Origin: Streptomyces gossypii
GTDB lineage: Bacteria; Actinomycetota; Actinomycetes; Streptomycetales; Streptomycetaceae
NCBI RefSeq assembly: GCF_025165795.1
Contig: NZ_JAJAGO010000001.1
Location: forward strand, 1 to 64,000
Length of the DNA: 64,000 nucleotides
Reading direction: 5' to 3'
Part shown: positions 17,010 through 26,650 of the stretch, piece after piece
How positions within the stretch are numbered: the first letter of the stretch is position 1
How the letters are laid out: every line of letters starts with the position of its first letter
Program-made: the position numbers and the translations under genes
The notes under the pieces: generated by a model
What the model was told of the DNA's origin: nothing
The model's database searches: none
Seen by the model: the letters and a program-made list of their open reading frames with translations, nothing else

Positions 17010-18149
17010 GTGAGAGAACCAGTCGACGACCGCCTCGCCGCACTTCGCGGATCCGCGAAGCGTCTGGACTACAACGCCCGGTCGCTGGCGGCCCTGGAGA
17101 ACAATCCGCGTTGCACGCTGCGGGCTTTGCTGGACGCCTCTGGCTCCGACAAGGCCGCGATCGCCACACATGTCGGCCATCCCCCGGCCTTCGGCCAGTC
17201 CTCCTTCGCCATCACCCGCGGCAACGCCTTCGAGGCGATGGTGAAGGCCAACGGCTGCGCGGAGCTCCTGCGCGTCCTGCGCGAGACCCTGGAGCTGACG
17301 CTGCCGGAGGTGGGGTACGAGGACCTGAACGACGTCGGCGGTGACGGCCGTTCCAAGGAGCGCCATGAGCGCACCGAGGAAGTGCTGCTGCGGGCCGCCC
17401 GGGGTGAGGGCGACGGCACCTTGTTCGACCACCCGATGCTGTGCCTGCAGATCGGCGGACACAAGGCGTACCTGGAACCGGACCTGGTGGCCTTCCGCAT
17501 CGACGGACGCTTCCACGTCGTGGAGATCAAGAGCTTCCCGATCATCGACGAGCAGGCCGCCCCCGCCCAGGTACGGGCGGCGACCACGCAGGCGAGCGCG
17601 TACATCATCGCGCTGCGTGACCTGCTCGGGCGGGCCGGCATCGGTGAGGAGGCCGTCTCCGACACGATCGTGCTGGTCGCGCCGAAGGACTTCACCAACC
17701 GGCCGACCGGGGCGTTCGTCGACGCCCGCAAGCAGGTGGCCGCCCTGACGCGTCAGCTGTCCCGCATCGAGCGCGTCGGGGACCTGGTGGATCTGCTGCC
17801 CGAGGACCTCACCTTCGACCTCGCCCGGGACTCGGAGGACCGGCCCCGGCGCCCGGCCGAGGAGCTGAACGAGGCGCTGGATCAGGTCCTCGTGACGTAC
17901 CGCCCGGACTGCCTGAACCACTGCGAGATGGCGTTCTACTGCCGATCCCGCGCCCGTGCTGAGGCCTCACTGGATGTCCTCGGGCCGGTGGTGCGCGATC
18001 AGTTCGGCGGCATCGACACCACGACCATGGTCATGGGGCTGGCTCGCGGAGAACTGACGCCGAGCGAGGATCAGATGGAGATGGCCGCGGCCCTGCGGCA
18101 CGCCGCACGGCTGCGCGCAGAACTGGAAGACCTCGGGGGTGCGGCATGA
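17010..18149 (+). CDS. Cas4/RecB-like PD-(D/E)XK nuclease with putative Fe-S cysteines
   Basis: Predicted 379 aa. A PD-(D/E)XK core is visible: Asp158 in YLEPDLVAF, Glu172-x-Lys174 in HVVEIKSFP, and the RecB-family Q-x3-Y motif at Gln194/Tyr198 (TTQASAYI). Cysteines C301, C305 and C311 (CLNHCEMAFYC) with a distant Cys35 resemble the 4Fe-4S arrangement of Cas4 and AddB nucleases. It would cut or trim DNA ends, likely with the SF1 helicase two genes downstream. GTG 17010 has AAGGA 11 bases upstream. Its stop overlaps the next start as ATGA, so the genes are coupled. No cas genes or CRISPR repeats are nearby, so the role is not CRISPR adaptation. Confidence 0.77.
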   Translation: MREPVDDRLAALRGSAKRLDYNARSLAALENNPRCTLRALLDASGSDKAAIATHVGHPPAFGQSSFAITRGNAFEAMVKANGCAELLRVLRETLELTLPEVGYEDLNDVGGDGRSKERHERTEEVLLRAARGEGDGTLFDHPMLCLQIGGHKAYLEPDLVAFRIDGRFHVVEIKSFPIIDEQAAPAQVRAATTQASAYIIALRDLLGRAGIGEEAVSDTIVLVAPKDFTNRPTGAFVDARKQVAALTRQLSRIERVGDLVDLLPEDLTFDLARDSEDRPRRPAEELNEALDQVLVTYRPDCLNHCEMAFYCRSRARAEASLDVLGPVVRDQFGGIDTTTMVMGLARGELTPSEDQMEMAAALRHAARLRAELEDLGGAA

Positions 18150-19654
18150 GCACGCTGTCGGCGCTGGCGCACGTGCAGGCGATGGAGTCGATGCAAGCCG
18201 TGCCCCTGACCGAGTTCCGCCACCGGCACCTGTCCGCCCGGCCGCTGGTGATCATCCCGCTGGCCATGGCCGGCGAGGCCGGGGCGCCCCTGGCCGCGAT
18301 GGTCGGCTCCGCCAAGAGGAACGGGACCCTGCTGGTTGTGGCCCAGCCCCGCAACCGGGACCAGCGGTTCGCGTTCGCCGCCGGCCTCGGCCGGATCGTG
18401 ATGGACTACATCGACTCTTTCCGCCAAGACCGCCGCGGGGAAGGCGAGCGCTCCCGGTACACCGACGCGCCTCAGATCCTGGTGCCCAACCCCGGCGGCC
18501 TCAAAGCCCTGGCCGACCTGGGACGCATGTGCCGCTTCCGTTCGACGTCCGGTCCCTACGCGGTACCGGACGTCGTACCGGAGTTCGGCATGTGGCTGAC
18601 GTTCCTGGTCGACAAGGCCGAACAGGCAGGCACCTCCATGCTGCTGCCTGTCACCGGGATGCTCACCGAGCACTGGGCGACTGGCCAGAGCACGCTCGAG
18701 GACCAGAACCTCGCCTCCCTGATGGCCTGGATCGCTCCCCCGTCGGGCTTGAGCGTCGATCAGGCCATGGCCGACGCGGAGAACCCGGACGTGTGCCCGC
18801 CGGCGGGCCCGTCGACCTCCCCCGAGTTCGACAACCGCGACCTGGCCCCGGCGATCAGAAAGTTCGACACGGCCCACAAGCTCGGCGACCCGCACGCGCT
18901 GTCCGCAGCTGAGACCGAGCTGCGGGAGCTGATCGCGGGACAGATCCAGCCCACCTGGCGCATGGTGTGGCAGGCCATATCACTGCTGCGCTCCGTTCCC
19001 GAGGCACCGCGGTCCGCCAAGCGCTTCGAGGGCGACTGCAAGGCCTTCACGGACTACTCCAACTACCGGGACTCCGGCGGGCTTCCGCAGCGCAAGCGGG
19101 ACACCGCGATCGGCGCGGCCCGGCGGCTGAGCTTTCTGGAGCGCGCGCTGGCCGAATTCGAGTCCGACATGGCGTTCGACGATCGTTTCGTGCTGGCCGA
19201 CCGGCGCAGCGCAGGTGAGGCGTTCTCCGGGACGGTCGTGGAGGCTGAACCCGGCCGGACGGTCACCACGGACAAGAACAGGCGGGTGCCGCGGCCGCGT
19301 GTCACCGTCCGCACCGAGGATCCCGTGCGGCTGGCCGCCGATACCAAGCTGATCAGCCCGTCCATGCTGGCTGGCCACAAAGCCGTGATCGTCTCGGTCC
19401 TTCCCGACGGCGACACCGCACGGGTCACGGTGGAGATCACCGGCGGCATGGGGCGCGGCCGCGTCCCGAAGCAGGGCACCGTGCCGGAGCCGGGCCAGTA
19501 CGTCGCCTACCTGCCCGATCCGGGGTGGCGCCCGGCACCGCAGTTCCCGGCCTCCGACGCCGCCCCGTGGACACACAGTGCAGCCGACGAGGTCGGCACC
19601 GATTCAGCCGTTCCCGAGGACGCCGCAGCAGAGGAGTGGGGCAATGAGGAATGA
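18146..19654 (+). CDS. Unknown protein in nuclease-helicase operon
   Basis: Predicted 502 aa, not recognised. The first 230 residues look like an alpha/beta domain (LVIIPLAMAG, NGTLLVVAQPRNRDQRFAFA). A helical middle (240-350) includes TWRMVWQAISLLRSVPEAPR. A beta-rich C-terminal domain (about 370-470: SPSMLAGHKAVIVSVLPDGD, ARVTVEITGGMGRG) could be an OB-like fold. The tail is acidic and disordered. Start overlaps the nuclease stop (ATGA) and its last 11 bases overlap the helicase start, so it is made together with both. It may be a specificity or DNA-end-binding subunit, but nothing in the sequence proves this. Confidence 0.75.
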   Translation: MSTLSALAHVQAMESMQAVPLTEFRHRHLSARPLVIIPLAMAGEAGAPLAAMVGSAKRNGTLLVVAQPRNRDQRFAFAAGLGRIVMDYIDSFRQDRRGEGERSRYTDAPQILVPNPGGLKALADLGRMCRFRSTSGPYAVPDVVPEFGMWLTFLVDKAEQAGTSMLLPVTGMLTEHWATGQSTLEDQNLASLMAWIAPPSGLSVDQAMADAENPDVCPPAGPSTSPEFDNRDLAPAIRKFDTAHKLGDPHALSAAETELRELIAGQIQPTWRMVWQAISLLRSVPEAPRSAKRFEGDCKAFTDYSNYRDSGGLPQRKRDTAIGAARRLSFLERALAEFESDMAFDDRFVLADRRSAGEAFSGTVVEAEPGRTVTTDKNRRVPRPRVTVRTEDPVRLAADTKLISPSMLAGHKAVIVSVLPDGDTARVTVEITGGMGRGRVPKQGTVPEPGQYVAYLPDPGWRPAPQFPASDAAPWTHSAADEVGTDSAVPEDAAAEEWGNEE

Positions 19655-21005
19655 CACCGGCACGACACCCGAACCGGCCGTGCCCGACCCTGCGACGGCC
19701 GCTGCCGCTGCCACCGAGGCGATCCTCGCGAACATGGCCGATGGGCGTCATAGGGCCGTGGTCGTCGACTCCCCGCCGGGCGCCGGCAAGAGCACCCTGG
19801 TGGTCCGCGCCGCCCAGGAACTCACCGAAGGCGGCGAGCGCCCGATCATCGTCGCCCAGACCAACAACCAGGTCGACGACCTGGTCGTGCGTCTGGCCAG
19901 GGAGCATCCCGGCATCGCCGTCGGACGGTTGAGTGCCACCGGCTACACCCCATCTCCGGCCCTGGGTGCCCTGACGAACACCACCGTCGGCCGCACCCTG
20001 GCCGACCTGGCCGGCTGCCGGATCATCGTCGCGACCGCCGCGAAGTGGGCCACCGTCCGCGACGCCACGTTCGGCTGGGCGATCCTGGATGAGGCCTACC
20101 AGATGCGTTCGGACATGCTGTTGCAGATCGTCGAACGCTTCGATCGGGGCCTGTTCGTCGGCGATCCCGGCCAGTTGGACCCGTTCACGATCGTCGGTAC
20201 CGAGCGCTGGATCGGGTTGCCGCACGACCCCACTCAGAACGGTGTCAGCGTGATGCTGGAGCACAACCAGAACATTCCCGTGCATCGGCTGCCGGTGTCC
20301 TGGCGCCTGCCGTCCTCGGCCGCACCGACCATCTCCCGAGCGTTCTACCCTTTCACCCACTTCACCGCCGGAACCGGTGAAGACACACGCGCCCTGGAGT
20401 TCCGCACCGCCGGGTTCGCCCGCACCGACCTGGACGAGACCCTCGCGCAGGCGTTCACCACCGGCTGGGCCCTGCACGAACTGCGCCGCCGGCACGTCCC
20501 GCGCACCGACACCGAGACCCTCCAGACCGCCGCCGACCTCGCCGGCCGGCTGCTGGACCGCGGAGCGGTCGCCACCTGCGAGCGCCACCATGGCGGCCGG
20601 CCCCTGGAACCCGGCGACATCGCCATCGGCGTCGCCCACCGCGACCAGGCTGACCTGGTCAGGGCCGCGCTCGCCCGGACAGGCAGCCCGGGCGCGCCGG
20701 GCGTGGCGGTGGACACCGCGAACCGGCTGCAGGGCCGCGAGTTCGAAGTCGTCATCGTCGTGCACCCGTTGTCCGGCCGCCGGGACGCCACGGCCTTCCA
20801 TCTGGAGGCCGGGCGGCTGTGCGTGCTCGCCTCCCGTCACCGGCAGGCGTGCATCGTCGTCGCCCGCGAGGGCATCGCCGATCTTCTGGACAGCCACCCC
20901 TCGACCGACCCGGTGCATCTGTCCGTGCGCGCCAAGTTCCCGGACGGCTGGGAAGCCAACCAGATCATGCTGGACAAGCTTGCCCAGCACCGCGTCGCCG
21001 CCTGA
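19644..21005 (+). CDS. Superfamily 1 (UPF1-like) DNA/RNA helicase
   Basis: Predicted 453 aa. Walker A DSPPGAGKSTLV near residue 41, motif Ia IVAQTNNQVDDLV near 71, DEAY Walker B (ILDEAYQMRSDM) near 149, motif III FVGDPGQLDPF near 171, motif IV-like SWRLPSSAAPTI near 220, motif V TANRLQGREFEVVIV near 358, and motif VI RLCVLASRHRQACIV near 390. This is the SF1B order. ATG 19644 has GAGGAG 7 bases upstream. The protein is short, lacking large accessory domains, so it probably works as a subunit with the nuclease at 17010. The gene is followed by a 15-bp perfect hairpin and then jetA. Confidence 0.8.
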   Translation: MRNDTGTTPEPAVPDPATAAAAATEAILANMADGRHRAVVVDSPPGAGKSTLVVRAAQELTEGGERPIIVAQTNNQVDDLVVRLAREHPGIAVGRLSATGYTPSPALGALTNTTVGRTLADLAGCRIIVATAAKWATVRDATFGWAILDEAYQMRSDMLLQIVERFDRGLFVGDPGQLDPFTIVGTERWIGLPHDPTQNGVSVMLEHNQNIPVHRLPVSWRLPSSAAPTISRAFYPFTHFTAGTGEDTRALEFRTAGFARTDLDETLAQAFTTGWALHELRRRHVPRTDTETLQTAADLAGRLLDRGAVATCERHHGGRPLEPGDIAIGVAHRDQADLVRAALARTGSPGAPGVAVDTANRLQGREFEVVIVVHPLSGRRDATAFHLEAGRLCVLASRHRQACIVVAREGIADLLDSHPSTDPVHLSVRAKFPDGWEANQIMLDKLAQHRVAA

Positions 21006-21096
21006 TCCCACACGGTGCTGCCGCCCGATGCCCGGCATCTCGATCAAATTCGCATAGTTGTTCCATTTTCCGGCTTTTGTCAGTGCTCGTCTTTAA

Positions 21097-21135
21097 GGTT
21101 TCCGTATCCGCTCCATCCGGGCGGATACGGAAACC
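21097..21135. promoter_or_regulatory. 15-bp perfect inverted repeat in front of the Wadjet operon
   Basis: GGTTTCCGTATCCGC (21097-21111) and its exact complement (21121-21135) flank a 9-base loop. It ends 24 bases before the jetA start and 91 bases after the helicase stop. It could terminate the upstream operon, be an operator for a dimeric repressor, or form a leader hairpin in jet mRNA. No U-run follows the stem, which fits a regulatory role as well as an actinomycete terminator. Confidence 0.6.
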
Positions 21136-21159
21136 GCAGGGGTGCGATCGGGGGGTTGC

Positions 21160-22629
21160 ATGCAATTCGATCAGGTCACGGCTCTCACCAGCCACCCGGC
21201 ATGGGTACTGCTGCGCGCGGACAACGCCGCCTTGGTGCTGTCGTTCTGCGGCACAGTGTTCGTCGACGAGAACGCGCGCGGTGTGCCGGAAACCGTACTG
21301 GAGTCCCGGCTGGACGACCGGCTCTACCTCCTCAACGAGGAAAAGCCCGGATCGTTTCCCCGGTCCGCCGGCGCCTATCTGGCGGAGTGGACGAAGAACA
21401 GCTGGCTGCGCAAGTACTACCCACCTGGGGAGGACGAGGCGCATTTCGACGCGACTGCGGCCCTCGAGAAGGCCGTGGCCTGGGTGCGGGACCTGCCCGC
21501 ACGTTCGTTCATCGGAACCGAGTCTCGCCTGAACACCATCGTCGCGCTCCTGCGGCAGATGGCGTTCGGAACGGAGACCGATCCGCAGACACGCATCGAT
21601 GAACTGCGCCGGGAGCGGGATGCGATCGACGCCCAGATCGCGCGGCTGCGCGCCGGTGAGGTCGACATGCTGTCCCCGCTCGCGCTGCTGGACCGCTACC
21701 AGCAGGTGGAGAGCACCGCGGGCGAACTCCTGCGGGACTTCCGCGAAGTGGAGGCCAATCTTCGGGAACTGGACGTACGTCTGCGCCACCAGGTCGCCAC
21801 CGCCGAGGGCGGGAAGGGGGAGCAACTGGCCTCGTTCCTGCTGGACCGTGACGAGATCGCCCGGTCCGATCAGGGACAGAGCTTCCAGGCGTTCTTCGAC
21901 TACCTCCTCTCCCCCCGCCGCCAGCAGGAACTGCGGGAGCTGCTGCAGCAGGTCAACCGGTTGCAGCAGTTGGGAGGCAGGGCCAACCAGAGCTTGCTGA
22001 AGATCCCCTTCGCCTGGCTGGAGGCGGCCGAGAACACCCAGGACACGGTCCGGCAGCTGACCGAGCAGCTGCGCCGCTTCCTAGTCGACCGCAGCCGAGC
22101 AGAGGACCGCCGTGTACTGGCGCTGATGCGCTCCATCCAGCGTCACGTCACCGTCCTGGAAGGCCAGGCCGACCTGCCCGGCATGGCGCTGGACGTCCCT
22201 CAGCCACATCTGACGCTGCCGATGGAGCGACGGCTGTACATGCCGGTCGAACGCATCGAGCTGGACACCGCCGCAGTGGAGGAATCCGACGACGCGGAGG
22301 TGGACATCTCCGAGCTCTTCTCCGGCGTCCACGTCGACACCGAGGCGCTGACCGGTCATGTTCTGGAGGCGGTCACCGCGAGCCCGAGCGGCCAGGCGAA
22401 CCTGGCCGCCATCGTCGACGACCACCCGCTGACCCTGGGGCTCGCGGAACTGCTCGCCTACTTCCAGGTGGAGCACCCCGGCCTGGACATGATCGTGGAC
22501 CCGGACCGCACCGACCTCCTGGTCTATCCGCGCGTCCATGTGCCCGGGCACACGCAGGCGAGAGTGCCACACGTGACGTTCGTACGCGACGAAGGCGGCA
22601 CCACCGCCGGAAAGGCGGAGCAGGAATGA
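21160..22629 (+). CDS. jetA: Wadjet subunit JetA (DUF3375)
   Basis: Predicted 489 aa, the kleisin-like subunit that bridges the JetC ATPase heads in the Wadjet anti-plasmid SMC complex. DUF3375 features are visible: an N-terminal wHTH region, YLAEWTKNSWLRKYYPPGED near residue 75, IGTESRLNTIVALLRQMA near 118, and a long mid-protein coiled coil. The C-terminal region is acidic and ends in a wHTH-like segment (HPLTLGLAELLAYFQVEHPG). ATG 21160 follows GGGGG; an earlier in-frame start at 21142 has no ribosome site. The stop overlaps jetB by ATGA. Length and gene order match type I Wadjet. Confidence 0.9.
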   Translation: MQFDQVTALTSHPAWVLLRADNAALVLSFCGTVFVDENARGVPETVLESRLDDRLYLLNEEKPGSFPRSAGAYLAEWTKNSWLRKYYPPGEDEAHFDATAALEKAVAWVRDLPARSFIGTESRLNTIVALLRQMAFGTETDPQTRIDELRRERDAIDAQIARLRAGEVDMLSPLALLDRYQQVESTAGELLRDFREVEANLRELDVRLRHQVATAEGGKGEQLASFLLDRDEIARSDQGQSFQAFFDYLLSPRRQQELRELLQQVNRLQQLGGRANQSLLKIPFAWLEAAENTQDTVRQLTEQLRRFLVDRSRAEDRRVLALMRSIQRHVTVLEGQADLPGMALDVPQPHLTLPMERRLYMPVERIELDTAAVEESDDAEVDISELFSGVHVDTEALTGHVLEAVTASPSGQANLAAIVDDHPLTLGLAELLAYFQVEHPGLDMIVDPDRTDLLVYPRVHVPGHTQARVPHVTFVRDEGGTTAGKAEQE

Positions 22630-23216
22630 GCGACGCCCTGACCGTCCCCGTGGTCCACCTGCTGAAAGCGGGCGTACTTTATCAGAGCGATGCACCTGCC
22701 GTCTGGGAGCAGATCATCAGCCATCAGGCGGCAATCGGCGACTACCTCAGCGTGATCGGCCTCGATGTCGTCATCGACCGCGCCGAGGGCTACGCCTACG
22801 TCCGACAGCAGGATCTCGATTCCCGTGACGACGGCGTCCCGGTGCCGCGGCTGGTCACCCGCCACCGGCTCTCGTTCCCCGTCAGCCTGATGCTCGTCCT
22901 GCTGCGCGGACGACTCGCGGACAGCGACGCCGACTCCGCCGACCCGCGCCTGGTACTCACCCGCGACGACCTGGTCGAGATGATCCGCAGCTTCCTCCCA
23001 CCACGCAGCAACGAAGCTCAGCTCGTCGACCAGATCGACGCCCACATCAAGAAGCTCGTCGACCTCAAGGCACTGCGCCAGACGAAACAGACCAGCACCT
23101 ACGAGGTCCGCCGCCACATCAAGGCCCTGGTCGACGCCCAGGCCCTCAACGACTTCAACGACCTCCTCGCCACCTACCGCGACGCTGCCTCCACCACGGC
23201 CAAGGACGACACATGA
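22626..23216 (+). CDS. jetB: Wadjet subunit JetB (DUF4194)
   Basis: Predicted 196 aa, the KITE-like winged-helix subunit (MukE counterpart) binding JetA and DNA. Visible features: an N-terminal helix with HLLKAGVLYQSDAPAVWEQI, a central wHTH (ISHQAAIGDYLSVIGLDVVI), RLSFPVSLMLVLLRGRL near 79, and a second winged region near 130-185 (IDAHIKKLVDLKALRQTKQT). Both ends overlap their neighbours (ATGA with jetA and jetC), so the complex is made in a coupled way. Confidence 0.9.
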   Translation: MSDALTVPVVHLLKAGVLYQSDAPAVWEQIISHQAAIGDYLSVIGLDVVIDRAEGYAYVRQQDLDSRDDGVPVPRLVTRHRLSFPVSLMLVLLRGRLADSDADSADPRLVLTRDDLVEMIRSFLPPRSNEAQLVDQIDAHIKKLVDLKALRQTKQTSTYEVRRHIKALVDAQALNDFNDLLATYRDAASTTAKDDT

Positions 23217-26200
23217 CCCTCACCACCGACCCGGCAGTGCTCATCCCACGGCAGGCAACGACCGCAGAGCCTGCCGGCAGGTTCGACGTCGGCCCCGGTT
23301 ACAGGCTCGCCCGCCTAGAGGTGCTCAACTGGGGCACCTTCCACCGCACCACCTGCACCTTCACCATCGACGGGCACTGCACCCTGCTCACCGGGGGCGT
23401 GGGATCGGGCAAGTCCACCCTGGTGGACGCGCTCACCACGCTGCTTCTGCCCGCCCACAAGATCGCCTACAACAAGGCGGCGGGCGCCGATGCCAAGGAG
23501 CGCGACCTGCGGTCCTACGTCCTCGGCCATCACAAGAACGAGCGCGTCGAGGCCTCCGACACCACACGCCCCGTGGGACTGCGCGACCACACCTCCTACA
23601 GCGTGATCCTGGGCGTCTTCACCAACTACGCCCTCGGCGCCCACCTCACGCTCGCACAGGTCTTCTATTGGACATCCCCGACCAGCACCGGGCAGCCCGA
23701 GCGGTTCTACCTCACCGCCGAGGCACCGCTGTCCATCGACACCGACTTCACCGGCTTCGGCACCGACATCACCGACCTGCGTCGGCAGCTGAAACAGCGC
23801 GGGGCCACTATCCACGGCAGCACATACACCCAGTACGGCAAGGCACTGCTGAGAGGCCTGGGCATCCCCAGCCTGCAGGCCCTGGACCTGTTCCACCAGA
23901 CGGTGTCGATGAAGGCCGTGGGCAGCCTGGACGAGTTCGTCCGCGAGCGGATGCTGGAGCCGTTCGACGCGAAGACAGCCGTCGACAAGATTGTTGCCCA
24001 CTTCGACGCGCTCACCGCCAGCCACAACGAAGTCGTCCGGGCCCGTCGGATGATCGAGGACCTGACGCCGATCGTGGTGGCCTGCAACCGGTACGACACC
24101 GTCCAGGAGGAGATCCGCGCCCTGGACAAGCGCCGCAGTGCCATCCCCGCGTTCTTCGCCCAGCACCGCCATCGGCTCCTCACGAGACGTCACACCGCGC
24201 TTATGTCCGGTACGGCGGAACTGGAGGAACTGCAGTCCACTCGCGAACGGCAGCTGGAGCAGTTGCGCGGGACGGCCGACGGCCTGCGGCGCCGTATCGA
24301 CGGCGTAGGCGGGGAGAAGCTCATCTCCCTGACCGGCCGGATCGAAGAACTCGGCCGCGAACGCGAACGGCGCCGCAAGCGCGCCACCGAGTACGGCGCC
24401 TGGCTCGCGCAGGCCGGCATGGATCCCGTCACCGACGCCGCCTCCTTCCGCGAGCGGACCGACCAGATCTCCACCGCCCGTTCCCGGGCCGAGGAACAAG
24501 AGCAGCAGGCCCGCGGGAAACTCGACGATCTCGCCATCGCGCGCCACGACAACACCACCGCGACCGATGCGCTGCGACGCGAGATCACCAGCCTGCAGCA
24601 GCAGCGCTCCAGCATCCCCGCCCAACTGCTGGCCCTGCGTCGCGAACTCGCCACCGCCACGGGCGTCTCCGACGAGGTCCTGCCGTTCGCCGGCGAGCTG
24701 ATCCAGGTCCGCGACGACGAATCCGAGTGGGCCGGCGCCGCCGAGCGCGTACTGCACGGGTTCGCCTTGTCCCTGCTGGTCCCACAGGCCCACTACGACA
24801 CCGTCTCGGCCTGGGTCAACGGCCGTCACCTGGGCCTCAGACTGGTCTACTACCGGGTCCCCGCCCACACACCCATCACCACGCTGCCGGACGACTCCAC
24901 CCTGCTGACCGGCAAACTCCAGCTCAAATCCGACAACTGGGCCCGCGACTGGCTCGCCGCGCGGCTGCGCTCGCGTGCCGACTACCTGTGCACCGAAGAC
25001 CTGGACGCATTCGCCCGCGCCACCCGGCCCGCCGTCACCCGGCAGGGCCTTATCAAGGGCGGCGGAGGCCGCCACGAGAAGAACGACACCCACCGCATCG
25101 ACGACCGGCGCAGCTGGGTGCTGGGCTGGAGCAACCAGGCCAAGCTCGACGCTCTCCTCGCCGAGGCCACCTGCCTCACCCGCGAAAGCGCCGACATCAC
25201 CACGGCCACCAGGGAACTCGAGAAGCAGCAGCAGGCCCGCACCGGAACCGGTGCCGCCCTCACCCTGCTGGCCAGCGTCGACACCTACGCGGAACTCGAC
25301 TGGCAGAGCACCGTCGCGGACATCGAGCAGTTCGAGCAGCAGAAGAGCGCCCTGGAAGCAGAAGCCGGTCTGGACAAGCTCACCGCGCAGCTCCGGCGGA
25401 CCGAGGACGAGATCGTACAGAGCAGCAAGACGTTCACCACGGGGCAGGAGGAGCTGGGCGGCCTGCGCCGCGACGTCCAGCACATCGCCGACCTGCTGGG
25501 CAGGACCACCACGTTCCTCGCGAAGTGCGACCTCGACGGCATGGCGGAGCACGAGGAAGCCCTGAGGAAGTTCCTGCCCGCAGCCGACGGCGACGGCCTC
25601 CTGGAGATGCTGGACGACGCCGAGCGCCATGCCGAAGCACGTCTGCTGCGCAGCAGCGGCAGTCGCCACGACGCCCTGCGCCACGCCGGCAGCCAGGCAG
25701 CAGGGCTGATGACCGCCTTCCGCGGCAGGTACCCGGTCCACACCGCCGAGTTGGACAACACCATCGAATCCGCCGGCGGCTACCGCGCGTTGCACAGTCG
25801 GCTCACCGACGAGGACCTGCCCCGATTCGAGGAGCAGTTCCTTCTGTACCTGCGCACCAACGTCATCCGTGACATCGCTTCCTTCCAGGCCCATCTCGGT
25901 GCTCAGGAGCTGCAGATCCGCGAGCGCATCCACGTGATCAACACCTCGCTGGCCGGCATCGACTACAACCCGGGCCGCTACATCCGGCTCAACGCCGCCC
26001 CTACGCCGAACAAGGAGGTCCGCGAGTTCCAGCACGACCTGCGCGCCTGTACCAGCGAAGCGCTCTCGAATGACGCCGATGATGCGTACAGCGAAGAGAA
26101 GTTCCTCCAGGTCAAGGCGCTCCTCGACCGCTTCAAGGGCCGCCCGGAGCACACCCGTTTCGACAAGGAGTGGACCGCCCGGGTCACCGACGTGCGGCGC

Positions 26201-26650
26201 TGGTTCGTCTTCTCCGCCAGCGAGCTCAATCGCGAGGACGACGCCGAGTACGAGGTCCACTCCGACTCCGGCGGCAAGTCCGGCGGCCAGAAGGAAAAAC
26301 TCGCCTACACCATCCTCGCGGCTTCCCTCGCCTACCAGTTCCGCATCGACCCCACCACCGTCAAACCCAAGACCTTCCACTTCGTCACCATCGACGAAGC
26401 TTTCGGACGCGGTGACGACCCCTCCGCCCACTTCGCCCTCGACTTGTTCCAGCGCCTGGGCCTGCAACTCCTCGTCGTCACCCCGCTCCAGAAACTCCAT
26501 GTCATCGAGCCCCACGTCACCCGTGTCGGCTACGTCGACCGCCCCGACAAGACCCGCTCCCGCCTGAACAACCTCACCATCGAGGAGTTCCGTGCCCACA
26601 GGCAGGCAGCAGCCCAGCAGGCGAACCAGCCCCCGAAGGAGCAGTCGTGA
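23213..26650 (+). CDS. jetC: Wadjet subunit JetC, SMC/MukB-like ATPase
   Basis: Predicted 1145 aa. Walker A GGVGSGKST at residues 61-69 with the downstream DAKERDLRSYVLGHHKNE typical of JetC and MukB-like heads. Two long coiled-coil arms surround a hinge region near 460-640. The signature SGGQKEKLAY lies near 1023 and Walker B HFVTIDEAFGRGDD near 1059. It is the loop-extruding motor of Wadjet. Start and stop overlap jetB and jetD. The gene is uninterrupted, suggesting the system is functional. A long frame on the opposite strand is only the shadow of its codon pattern. Confidence 0.93.
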   Translation: MTLTTDPAVLIPRQATTAEPAGRFDVGPGYRLARLEVLNWGTFHRTTCTFTIDGHCTLLTGGVGSGKSTLVDALTTLLLPAHKIAYNKAAGADAKERDLRSYVLGHHKNERVEASDTTRPVGLRDHTSYSVILGVFTNYALGAHLTLAQVFYWTSPTSTGQPERFYLTAEAPLSIDTDFTGFGTDITDLRRQLKQRGATIHGSTYTQYGKALLRGLGIPSLQALDLFHQTVSMKAVGSLDEFVRERMLEPFDAKTAVDKIVAHFDALTASHNEVVRARRMIEDLTPIVVACNRYDTVQEEIRALDKRRSAIPAFFAQHRHRLLTRRHTALMSGTAELEELQSTRERQLEQLRGTADGLRRRIDGVGGEKLISLTGRIEELGRERERRRKRATEYGAWLAQAGMDPVTDAASFRERTDQISTARSRAEEQEQQARGKLDDLAIARHDNTTATDALRREITSLQQQRSSIPAQLLALRRELATATGVSDEVLPFAGELIQVRDDESEWAGAAERVLHGFALSLLVPQAHYDTVSAWVNGRHLGLRLVYYRVPAHTPITTLPDDSTLLTGKLQLKSDNWARDWLAARLRSRADYLCTEDLDAFARATRPAVTRQGLIKGGGGRHEKNDTHRIDDRRSWVLGWSNQAKLDALLAEATCLTRESADITTATRELEKQQQARTGTGAALTLLASVDTYAELDWQSTVADIEQFEQQKSALEAEAGLDKLTAQLRRTEDEIVQSSKTFTTGQEELGGLRRDVQHIADLLGRTTTFLAKCDLDGMAEHEEALRKFLPAADGDGLLEMLDDAERHAEARLLRSSGSRHDALRHAGSQAAGLMTAFRGRYPVHTAELDNTIESAGGYRALHSRLTDEDLPRFEEQFLLYLRTNVIRDIASFQAHLGAQELQIRERIHVINTSLAGIDYNPGRYIRLNAAPTPNKEVREFQHDLRACTSEALSNDADDAYSEEKFLQVKALLDRFKGRPEHTRFDKEWTARVTDVRRWFVFSASELNREDDAEYEVHSDSGGKSGGQKEKLAYTILAASLAYQFRIDPTTVKPKTFHFVTIDEAFGRGDDPSAHFALDLFQRLGLQLLVVTPLQKLHVIEPHVTRVGYVDRPDKTRSRLNNLTIEEFRAHRQAAAQQANQPPKEQS

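Noticed and set aside
17010..18149. Cas4-like nuclease taken as part of a CRISPR adaptation module
   Set aside because: No cas1, cas2 or repeat-spacer array is in the window; neighbours are a helicase and SbcCD.
23315..26599. A 1094-codon open frame on the minus strand
   Set aside because: It lies exactly opposite jetC and has the low-complexity Gly/Val/Leu composition of an antisense frame in GC-rich DNA.
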